Assembly (NCBI RefSeq): GCF_947496855.1
Contig: NZ_CANMED010000008.1
Coordinates: 140,509-204,508 of the forward strand
Direction of reading: 5' to 3'
DNA length: 64,000 nt
Origin: an uncultured Aquimarina sp.
GTDB taxonomy: Bacteria > Bacteroidota > Bacteroidia > Flavobacteriales > Flavobacteriaceae
Of this stretch, positions 36,120 to 43,406 are shown piece after piece. The notes beneath the pieces were generated by a model that made no database searches, had not been told where the DNA came from, and saw nothing but the letters and a program-made list of their open reading frames with translations. The translations under genes and the position numbers were made by a program. The first letter of the stretch is position 1. Each line of letters begins with the position of its first letter.

Positions 36120-36138
36120 TTATCAACACTACAACGTT
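36120..36138 (+). promoter_or_regulatory. Shared upstream element of peptide precursor genes, copy 2
   Basis: TTATCAACACTACAACGTT, identical to 34996-35014, 99 bases before the start of the second precursor. The right half of the copy-1 palindrome is not kept here (TACG instead of GTAG). Confidence 0.65.
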
Positions 36139-36236
36139 TACGTGATATTTCCCCACACAACATATTACGGTTTAATCGTATTATAGAGTAATAGTTTGTT
36201 ATACAAATCATTATTAATTTTAAAAACAATGTTATT

Positions 36237-36470
36237 ATGAAAAAAGACATTTTGAAAAAGATCAAAGCGTCAGTACTTTCTAAGAAAGAAACTAAAACCA
36301 TCGTAGGAGGATATGACGGATCCTTTGGTGCAGGAAATTGTTCATTTATCATCTGTGGAGGTAATCAAAACAAAGCTGGACGTGCCTACAAACCTGGTTG
36401 CCCTACCTCCAACGGAAGCTGGAGCCTTTATGTGTACAGACCAAATCCATCTTTATACTGTTGGGGATAA
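36237..36470 (+). CDS. Cys-rich peptide precursor with double-glycine leader, copy 2
   Basis: 77 residues. The leader (1-25) is MKKDILKKIKASVLSKKETK followed by TIVGG, nearly the same as copy 1. The 52-residue core begins YDGSFGAGNCSFIICGG and has four Cys (35, 40, 55, 75), which line up with Cys34, 39, 53 and 69 of copy 1. LYVYRPNPSL (64-73) is identical to copy 1, while the intervening loop is variable and longer. Conservation of four Cys, GNCSFI, CGG and the LYVYRPNPSL block marks these as the functional elements. Two disulfides are predicted. It has its own shared upstream element and terminator. Confidence 0.85.
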   Translation: MKKDILKKIKASVLSKKETKTIVGGYDGSFGAGNCSFIICGGNQNKAGRAYKPGCPTSNGSWSLYVYRPNPSLYCWG

Positions 36471-36489
36471 TTAAAATGTATCAAAAAGC

Positions 36490-36522
36490 AAAGACTCTTC
36501 TGTTGAAGGGTCTTTAGTTTTT
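36490..36522 (+). terminator. Terminator after precursor gene 2
   Basis: AAAGACTCTTC (36490-36500) pairs with GAAGGGTCTTT (36505-36515) around TGTT (one G-T pair), then T-rich sequence. Confidence 0.75.
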
Positions 36523-36565
36523 AAAAAAGATAAAAGTCTACAAACATCAGCAAGAAAATAAAAAA

Positions 36566-37837
36566 ATGAAGGTAATACAAAGTTTCTGGTCAAAACCAAG
36601 TAATAATAAATCTGAAGATCCTAACTCTAGATATAAAGGTGGGTGGCTACATCAAAAATATGCCTTTTACAGTCAAGCGCTAAGCTGTCTTACCTTTAAA
36701 CAATTTTACGATCAAGTAGAGTTGTATACTGATACAGACGGTAAACACTTACTAATAGATATTTTAGGCATTCCATATACCAATGTACATATTACTCTTA
36801 ATCAAATAGATAAATACAATTCTAAACTATGGGCTTTAGGAAAAATATTTACTTACGCAGAACAGAATGAACCTTTTATGCATTGTGATTCTGATGTATT
36901 TATCTGGAAAAAATTACCGGAAACTCTTACTACTTCGCCCCTTTTTGCTCAAAATGTTGAAATAAATTTCCCAGCATATGAAGAAGCTCTCAATGATGTT
37001 TTTATCAATTTTGATTGGATACCCACAGAATTAATCAATTCATTATATAAAAATAAAGAAATACACGCGCTCAACGCAGGAATAATTGGAGGACAAGAAA
37101 TTAACTTTTTTAAAAAACTAAAGGAACAAGTCTTTCAATTCATAGAAAAAAATGAACATCTGCTTGACAAAATTGATGTGGGGATTTTCAATACGATATT
37201 CGAACAACAATTAGCGCTCGCTATTGCTGAAAAAAATAGTATTCCAATATCATATTATTTAGAAAATGTAGATTCTGATTTCTCAAAAGTTATCAATTTC
37301 CATACTGTACCTTTTCAATCTCAATATGTACATTGTATTGGATACGCTAAAAAATCAATTTTTGCTTGTGAACAAGTTGAGGCTAGATTAAAATATCATT
37401 TTCCCGAGTTTTACAGAGCACTTAATAATAGACTCCTTAAATATTTTGATGAAAACTCTTTTAAGAGTGATATAAGTCCTAAAAGAATGGATTTTCTATT
37501 TAATATGTATGATTGGTTGTCTAATAAATCTGTTGATGATATTAGTAATACGACTTTTAAACTGAACCCTTCTTGTAAAATAATTGAAGAAAATAACTCC
37601 TATTTCTTAGAACATATAGTGCCACAAACAAATAATTTACAAAGAGAAGAGCTTAAAGATTGGAGCATCATCTTGTTGTACTTTGAAGAACCCACAACTA
37701 TTAATCAGCTATATAGAGATTTATCCGAAGACCAATCTTTCCTTGAAAATACTAATAAAGAAGAATTGAAAGAAAAACTTATTTCTTTTGTTATGGATAA
37801 AACAATATTATTAGAAATTCTAATACCTAACATATAA
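36566..37837 (+). CDS. Glycosyltransferase-like protein (DxD motif) of the peptide cluster
   Basis: 423 residues, soluble, no signal or membrane helix. The first 180 residues look like a GT-A nucleotide-sugar fold: VELYTDTDGKHLLIDILGIP, KLWALGKIFTYAEQNEPFMH and the candidate metal-binding DxD at Asp108-Ser-Asp110 (MHCDSDVFIW), followed by HALNAGIIGGQE. I believe this corresponds to a Bacteroidota family of unknown function (possibly DUF6734), but I could not check. The C-terminal 130 residues are helical and specific. Its place between the precursors and the export genes suggests that it adds a sugar to the peptide. That role is inference. Confidence 0.6.
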   Translation: MKVIQSFWSKPSNNKSEDPNSRYKGGWLHQKYAFYSQALSCLTFKQFYDQVELYTDTDGKHLLIDILGIPYTNVHITLNQIDKYNSKLWALGKIFTYAEQNEPFMHCDSDVFIWKKLPETLTTSPLFAQNVEINFPAYEEALNDVFINFDWIPTELINSLYKNKEIHALNAGIIGGQEINFFKKLKEQVFQFIEKNEHLLDKIDVGIFNTIFEQQLALAIAEKNSIPISYYLENVDSDFSKVINFHTVPFQSQYVHCIGYAKKSIFACEQVEARLKYHFPEFYRALNNRLLKYFDENSFKSDISPKRMDFLFNMYDWLSNKSVDDISNTTFKLNPSCKIIEENNSYFLEHIVPQTNNLQREELKDWSIILLYFEEPTTINQLYRDLSEDQSFLENTNKEELKEKLISFVMDKTILLEILIPNI

Positions 37838-37881
37838 GTAATTCATAAATATTAGTCATCAAATTAAAACAATTGCTTATT

Positions 37882-39462
37882 GTGAAAGACGCGGTCATAC
37901 ATCTACTATACAAATTCTTAAAAAAACATAAGGTTTCTATAGATGAACAGGAAATTAGATTTCAACTACTAAGTCATCCCACTTATCCCAGTTTACACGC
38001 AATTACTGGTGTCTTAGATCATTTTGCTATTGATAATATTCCAGCTACGGTAGCAACAGACCAAGAAACATTATCTCAACTTGGGGCCTATTTTTTTACT
38101 CAAATTCAAAATGATACTGGAGAACATTTTGTGATTTTCGAAAAAAAAAAGGAACAAATACATTTAGTTTTTAGTAAAGAATATACCCAAACACTTAAAG
38201 TAGAAGAGTTTTTGAAAATTTGGACAGGTGTAATTCTTATTTTAGATACTGAAGAAACGCTTGAAGAGGTTTCTATTAAAAATTTCAATTTAAAAACTTT
38301 AGGTATATTTATATTAGGCTGTATTTTCTTAGTAAGTCTAATTATTAAAAGACCGTTGTTATCAGAGATTATATATTTGGTTTCTACATTATTAGGACTC
38401 CTAATAAGTATCTTCATAGTTATTAAAGATCTAGGGTTTCATTCTAATTCTTTAGATCGTTTTTGTTCATACGTCCATAAAACTAATAGCTGTGATACCG
38501 TATTAAAATCTAATGGAGGCACCTTATTTACAAAGATAAAACCAAGTGATGCGGGGTTCATTTATTTTAACTCCTTACTACTATCATCTGCTTTCTTATT
38601 ATTGACCGACAAATCATTTTCCATACTATATCTTATCAGTCTCATAGTCATACCTATTACCATATACTCTATAATTTATCAATATCTTGTTATCAAAAAT
38701 TGGTGTTTTTTATGTATTGGAATTATAGCGACTATCTGGTTACAACTAATACCCTTTTTATTAGAAAGAGTGAGTATATCAAATATTCATATCTCAGAAA
38801 TTACCATAATAACAACTTGTTTTTTAATTCTATCGTTACTATGGATGCACATAAAAACTTTGATAAAAAAACAAAATGAACTACATAATATAAAAATCGA
38901 ACACTTAAAGTTTAAAAGAAATTATACTCTTTTTAACACACTGCTTTCGGAGTCTGAAATACTACCAACTAAACTTTTAGATAAAAAAGAAATAATTCTG
39001 GGTAACAAAACTGAAAAATCGAAACTATCAATTGTAATAATCACAAATCCTTTATGTGGTCATTGCAAAGAAGTCCATCAATTAATCGATAATATATTGA
39101 AGAGCTATAAAAAAGAAGTACAAGTTATCATACGTTTTAATATACCGAACATTGATCCAGACAATGAAAGTACAAAAATAGCTGCACGTCTTACTGAAGT
39201 ATTTAACGACGAAGGAGAAGAAAGATGCAAACTTGCTATGAACGAGATTTACACTTCTAGTTCACCTAATGATTGGCTAAAAACGTATGGAAATTTCAAT
39301 AACGATAATTACTTAAGCTTGCTTAAAATACAGCATCAATGGTGTGTAACCTATGATAAAAACTTTACTCCTGAGATATTATTAAACGGGAAATCTTATC
39401 CTAATGCGTATAATAGAAAAGAATTACTTTACTTTGTAGAAGATCTTATTACACAAAATTAA
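37882..39462 (+). CDS. Membrane fusion: degenerate C39-like domain + VKOR + thioredoxin (disulfide-forming)
   Basis: About 526 residues. No ATG is available; GTG at 37882 (MKDAVIHLLYKFL) or TTG at 37873 must start it. Residue numbers here count from the TTG. Residues 1-125 resemble the C39 peptidase fold (HPTYPSLHAITGVLDHFAID, GEHFVIFEKKKEQIHLVF, EFLKIWTGVILIL) but lack the catalytic Cys region. A VKOR-type membrane domain follows, with loop Cys198 and Cys207 and active CXXC Cys278-Cys281 (NWCFLC). The C terminus is thioredoxin-like with Cys395-Cys398 (NPLCGHC). VKOR fusions make disulfides and pass electrons to quinone. Here it probably oxidises the Cys-rich peptides, the dead C39 domain recognising the leader. 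Nine bases separate it from the exporter gene. Confidence 0.85.
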   Translation: MKDAVIHLLYKFLKKHKVSIDEQEIRFQLLSHPTYPSLHAITGVLDHFAIDNIPATVATDQETLSQLGAYFFTQIQNDTGEHFVIFEKKKEQIHLVFSKEYTQTLKVEEFLKIWTGVILILDTEETLEEVSIKNFNLKTLGIFILGCIFLVSLIIKRPLLSEIIYLVSTLLGLLISIFIVIKDLGFHSNSLDRFCSYVHKTNSCDTVLKSNGGTLFTKIKPSDAGFIYFNSLLLSSAFLLLTDKSFSILYLISLIVIPITIYSIIYQYLVIKNWCFLCIGIIATIWLQLIPFLLERVSISNIHISEITIITTCFLILSLLWMHIKTLIKKQNELHNIKIEHLKFKRNYTLFNTLLSESEILPTKLLDKKEIILGNKTEKSKLSIVIITNPLCGHCKEVHQLIDNILKSYKKEVQVIIRFNIPNIDPDNESTKIAARLTEVFNDEGEERCKLAMNEIYTSSSPNDWLKTYGNFNNDNYLSLLKIQHQWCVTYDKNFTPEILLNGKSYPNAYNRKELLYFVEDLITQN

Positions 39463-39470
39463 AACTCTGA

Positions 39471-41675
39471 ATGCCAAAATTTCCTTTTTATAAACAAGCT
39501 GAATCCAAAGATTGTGGACCCACTTGTATTAAAATCATAGCTAAACATTACGGAAAAGTACTGAACACGCAGAAGCTTAGATCTCTAAGTGAAACGACCA
39601 GAGAAGGAAGTTCATTACTTGGTTTAAGTGAAGCAGTAGAAAGTATTGGGTTTAGATCATTAGGTGTAAAGTTATCTTTAGATCAATTACTAGAAGTCCC
39701 TCTCCCCTGTATTGTTCACTGGAACAAAGTACATTATGTAGTGGTTTATAAAATCAAAACTACCAGAAAAGGTAGTATGACGATTTATGTATCAGATCCT
39801 GCCCATGGTCTGATCACTTATACTAAAGAGGAATTTATAAAAGCCTGGATCGGTAACAATGCTGATCAAACCACAGAAGAAGGAGTTGCATTATTGGTAG
39901 AACCTACTCCAAAGTTCTATAATGACAACCTAGATGAAAAAGATGAAGAATTTGGATTTAAATTTATCTCTAAATACGTTTTTAAATACAAAAAATTCAT
40001 CATTCAACTTATACTAGGATTAACAGCTGGTAGTTTATTACAACTTATTACTCCATTTCTAACCCAAAGTATCGTTGATGTAGGTATAGCAAATGAAGAT
40101 ATTGACTTTGTATATTTGGTATTAATTGCACAGTTATCATTGTTTGTAGGACGAACATTAATTGATGTTTTAAGAAGCTGGATTTTGTTGCATTTAAGTA
40201 CCAGAATTAACATCTCGTTAATTTCTGATTTTTTTATCAAATTAATGAACCTACCTATCTCCTACTTTGATGTAAAAATGACTGGGGATTTATTACAGCG
40301 GATAAATGATCACAAAAGAATCGAGCAGATTTTAACGATGTCATCATTAAACGTTTTGTTTTCGATGGTAAACCTAATAGTATTTAGTATTGTTCTGATC
40401 TACTATAGCTTCTCCATATTTGCTGTTTTTGCTATTGGTAGTGCATTCTACTTTGCTTGGATTTTAATATTCTTCAAAAAACGTAAAAAACTTGATTATA
40501 AGCGTTTCTCTCAGATTAGTGAAGAACAAAGTAAAGTTATTGAATTGGTTAATGGTATGCAGGAAATTAAACTCCATAATGCAGAAAAAAGAAAACGATG
40601 GAATTGGGAGTTTGTACAGGCTAAACTCTTTAAAATATCGATAGAAAATCTTGCTTTAGAACAATATCAGAGTGTTGGTTCGGCTTTTATAAATGAACTA
40701 AAAAACATATTGATTACTGTTCTTTCTGCCGTACTTGTGATTGATGGAGAAATCACATTAGGTATGATGTTAGCGATTACCTCCATCGTAGGACAACTAA
40801 ATGCTCCTATAACGCAATTGATTAATTTTCTAAGAGAATTACAAGATGCGCAAATCTCATTAGAACGTCTTGGAGAGATTCATAACAAAGAAGATGAAGA
40901 AAAAGCGGGTGATGAAAAACTAAGAGATATTCCGGGAAATTCTGGTTTTGATATCAAAAATCTTAGTTTCAGATATGTAGGATCTGATAAGCCTGTATTA
41001 CAAAATCTAGATTTGTTGATTCCTGCGAACAAAATAACAGCAGTTGTAGGAGTTAGTGGAAGCGGAAAAACTACACTTATGAAACTCTTATTAAAGTTTT
41101 ATGAGCCAGATGATGGACAAATATTTATTGGTTCTCATGATTTGCAGAACGTATCGCAAAAAGCCTGGAGAGATCAATTTGGAGTTGTTATGCAAGAAGG
41201 ATACATATTTAATGATACAATTGCTAATAACATTGCAGTAGGAGAAGATTACGTTGATAAGAAAAAGTTAGCGCACGCAGTCGATGTGGCCAACATTAAA
41301 GAATTTGTTGAGTCATTACCTTTATCTTATAATACCAAAATCGGAATGGAAGGTGTAGGACTTAGTACAGGTCAAAAACAACGATTATTTATTGCCAGAG
41401 CTGTATACAAAAATCCTAAGTTTTTATTCTTTGATGAAGCCACCTCAGCATTGGATGCTAATAATGAAAAGGTAATTATGGAGAAACTAGACACCTTCTT
41501 CAAAGACAAAACTGTTATGGTAATAGCGCATAGATTAAGTACCGTAAAAAATGCAGATCAAATTGTGGTGTTAGATAGAGGGGAAATTATAGAAGTTGGA
41601 AATCATGAATCGCTAATTAAAGAAAAAGGAAGTTATTATAATTTGGTTAAAAATCAATTAGAACTAGGTAAATAA
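39471..41675 (+). CDS. C39 peptidase-containing ABC exporter (bacteriocin-type)
   Basis: 734 residues. The N-terminal C39 domain has all active residues: Cys15 in KDCGPTC, His88 in NKVHYVVVY and Asp109 in VSDPAHG. It cleaves after double glycine, matching both precursors. Six membrane helices cover about 165-460. The nucleotide-binding domain has Walker A GVSGSGKTTL, Q-loop VVMQEGYIFN, signature LSTGQKQR, Walker B FLFFDEATSAL and His in IAHRLST. It removes the leader and exports the core peptide, working with the HlyD protein at 42106. Directly follows the VKOR fusion gene. Confidence 0.95.
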   Translation: MPKFPFYKQAESKDCGPTCIKIIAKHYGKVLNTQKLRSLSETTREGSSLLGLSEAVESIGFRSLGVKLSLDQLLEVPLPCIVHWNKVHYVVVYKIKTTRKGSMTIYVSDPAHGLITYTKEEFIKAWIGNNADQTTEEGVALLVEPTPKFYNDNLDEKDEEFGFKFISKYVFKYKKFIIQLILGLTAGSLLQLITPFLTQSIVDVGIANEDIDFVYLVLIAQLSLFVGRTLIDVLRSWILLHLSTRINISLISDFFIKLMNLPISYFDVKMTGDLLQRINDHKRIEQILTMSSLNVLFSMVNLIVFSIVLIYYSFSIFAVFAIGSAFYFAWILIFFKKRKKLDYKRFSQISEEQSKVIELVNGMQEIKLHNAEKRKRWNWEFVQAKLFKISIENLALEQYQSVGSAFINELKNILITVLSAVLVIDGEITLGMMLAITSIVGQLNAPITQLINFLRELQDAQISLERLGEIHNKEDEEKAGDEKLRDIPGNSGFDIKNLSFRYVGSDKPVLQNLDLLIPANKITAVVGVSGSGKTTLMKLLLKFYEPDDGQIFIGSHDLQNVSQKAWRDQFGVVMQEGYIFNDTIANNIAVGEDYVDKKKLAHAVDVANIKEFVESLPLSYNTKIGMEGVGLSTGQKQRLFIARAVYKNPKFLFFDEATSALDANNEKVIMEKLDTFFKDKTVMVIAHRLSTVKNADQIVVLDRGEIIEVGNHESLIKEKGSYYNLVKNQLELGK

Positions 41676-41692
41676 TATTTAATTAAGAATTA

Positions 41693-41706
41693 GTGATTAC
41701 GAATTA
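41693..41706. repeat. Left flank repeat of the four-helix-bundle cassette
   Basis: GTGATTACGAATT (41693-41705) is an imperfect inverted match of AATTCGTAATTACAC at 42086-42100. The pair brackets the small gene at 41715-42077. Confidence 0.5.
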
Positions 41707-41714
41707 TCGCCTAA

Positions 41715-42077
41715 ATGAAAAAAGAAAATATTGTTCAGACAAAGAGCTATGATTTTGCTTTATCAGGCATTGAATTATTTAAAAAATTGACAAAAGAACA
41801 ACACAAATATATTTTATCAAAACAAGTTTTAAGAAGTGATACCTCTATAGGGGCTAATATTGAAGAAGCTATTGGAGAGCAAAGTACTAGAGATTTTTTA
41901 TCAAAAAAGGCTATTTCATATAAAGAAGCAAGAGAAACTCATTATTGGTTAAGACTGCTAAGAGATAGTAATTATAATAGTAGAGAGGAAAGTAAAAGTC
42001 TGATTGAACAATGTGAAGAATTACTTAGAATTATTGGTTCAATACAAAAAACCACTAAATTGAAAACTCGTAATTAA
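41715..42077 (+). CDS. Four-helix-bundle protein (S23/IVS, Avd-like)
   Basis: 120 residues, the usual size. Diagnostic stretches: KSYDFALSGIELFKKL, LRSDTSIGANIEEAIGEQS, DFLSKKAISYKEARETHYWL and LIEQCEELLRIIGSI. Members of this family occur in 23S rRNA intervening sequences, as accessory proteins of diversity-generating retroelements, and as lone small genes scattered in Bacteroidota. No rRNA or reverse transcriptase is near. It sits between exporter and adaptor, flanked by short inverted AT-rich repeats (41693-41706 and 42086-42100), so it looks like an inserted cassette rather than part of the peptide machinery. No function is known for lone copies. Confidence 0.9.
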   Translation: MKKENIVQTKSYDFALSGIELFKKLTKEQHKYILSKQVLRSDTSIGANIEEAIGEQSTRDFLSKKAISYKEARETHYWLRLLRDSNYNSREESKSLIEQCEELLRIIGSIQKTTKLKTRN

Positions 42078-42085
42078 TAATTTAA

Positions 42086-42100
42086 AATTCGTAATTACAC
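42086..42100. repeat. Right flank repeat of the four-helix-bundle cassette
   Basis: AATTCGTAATTACAC; its reverse complement matches the left flank apart from two inserted bases. A related CTCGTAATTA (42068-42077) overlaps the stop codon of the small gene. Confidence 0.5.
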
Positions 42101-42105
42101 AAACC

Positions 42106-43404
42106 ATGCCAGATAATTTAGACGACATACAATTAAGGAGTGAAGAGGTTCAGGAAATTCTTACACGTGTACCACATTGGATGATTAGATGGGGTAACTT
42201 ACTTATATTAGGACTTATACTACTCTTACTATTTCTATCATGGATGCTTAAATACCCAGATACAATCCCAGCGCAGGCAATCATCACAACTGATATGCCT
42301 TTGCAAAAGGAACAGGCAAATGTTAGTGAAAAGATAGAAGCAATTTTAGTAAAAGAAGGAGATACGGTTCCTGAAGGAACTCCCTTAGCTATTCTTCGCA
42401 ATACAGCAAACTATCTCGACGTTTTTAGCCTTAAAAGAGTAATCGATACTATTACTATTAATAATCGTAGGATTGAATTTCCCTTTAATCAAATGCCGCC
42501 AATATTAGAACTAGGAGATATCCAAACAAGTTATGCTACTTTTGAGAACAGTTATATAGAATACACTTTAAACAGAGAGTTAAAACCATTTTCTGATGAA
42601 AATATAGCCAATCAGATATCCTTATCAGAACTTTACAGAAGGCAAGAAGGTATTTTAAGTCAGAGAAAAATTGAAGGAAGTGCATTAAACTTTAAGAAAA
42701 AGGATTTTGCAAGGCAACAAGAGTTGTATGATAAGGGTAGTATTTCTCAACAAGAATACGAACAAGCAAAAATTGAGTACTTGCAGTTTGAGAATAACTA
42801 TAAAAACTATGATACCCAACTTTCTCAGATTAAGGAGAGTATTAGTAATGCGCAGAAAACATCCAAAGGAACTGAATTTAATCAGCAAAGAGAAGAAATA
42901 AGTCTACGTAATAAAGTGATACAGTCTTTTGATCAATTGAAAAAAAGTATAAAAGATTGGGAATTAAGATATCTATTACAATCGGATATAGAAGGAAGAG
43001 TTTCTTTTTCTAATTATCGTTTTGAAAATGAAAATGTAACTGCTGGCGATATTGTTTTTATAGTAATTCCAATACAAGAATCCTCTTCATATGTTGCCAA
43101 AATAAAGGCCCCAACGCAGAATTCTGGGAAAATAAAAATAGGACAAAAAGCTAACATTAAATTAGAGAACTTTCCGGACAATGAATTTGGTATGCTACAA
43201 GGTACTGTAGATTATATATCAATGTTACCAGATAAAGATGGATTATACCTTATTGACGTAAAACTACCTAAAAGACTAATTACAACATATAATAAAGAAA
43301 TCCCTTTTCAACAAGAAATGAGAGGTTCTGTAGAAATTATTACAGAAAATCTAAGACTTATAGAAAGATTCTTTTATCAATTTAGAAGTTTGATGGATAA
43401 ATAA
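42106..43404 (+). CDS. HlyD-family adaptor of the peptide exporter
   Basis: 432 residues. One membrane helix near 28-48 (WGNLLILGLILLLLFLSWML) anchors it in the inner membrane. A periplasmic lipoyl half follows (EKIEAILVKEGDTVPEGTPL), then a long coiled-coil hairpin (about 180-285; QQELYDKGSISQQEYEQAK), the second lipoyl half, and a beta-barrel (AKIKAPTQNSGKIKIGQKAN). This is the periplasmic adaptor that works with C39-type ABC exporters and an outer-membrane TolC-like protein, which is not encoded here. It is separated from the exporter only by the four-helix-bundle cassette. It converges with the TPR kinase gene, 2 bases apart. Confidence 0.93.
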   Translation: MPDNLDDIQLRSEEVQEILTRVPHWMIRWGNLLILGLILLLLFLSWMLKYPDTIPAQAIITTDMPLQKEQANVSEKIEAILVKEGDTVPEGTPLAILRNTANYLDVFSLKRVIDTITINNRRIEFPFNQMPPILELGDIQTSYATFENSYIEYTLNRELKPFSDENIANQISLSELYRRQEGILSQRKIEGSALNFKKKDFARQQELYDKGSISQQEYEQAKIEYLQFENNYKNYDTQLSQIKESISNAQKTSKGTEFNQQREEISLRNKVIQSFDQLKKSIKDWELRYLLQSDIEGRVSFSNYRFENENVTAGDIVFIVIPIQESSSYVAKIKAPTQNSGKIKIGQKANIKLENFPDNEFGMLQGTVDYISMLPDKDGLYLIDVKLPKRLITTYNKEIPFQQEMRGSVEIITENLRLIERFFYQFRSLMDK

Positions 43405-43406
43405 AA

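Noticed and set aside
35087..36470. Lanthipeptide or sactipeptide precursors
   Set aside because: No LanB/C/M, radical SAM, or graspetide enzymes are near. The oxidoreductase and transferase genes point to disulfides and possible glycosylation instead.
41715..42077. 23S rRNA intervening sequence or diversity-generating retroelement accessory gene
   Set aside because: No rRNA, reverse transcriptase or template repeat is in the neighbourhood; only the small gene and its flanks are present.
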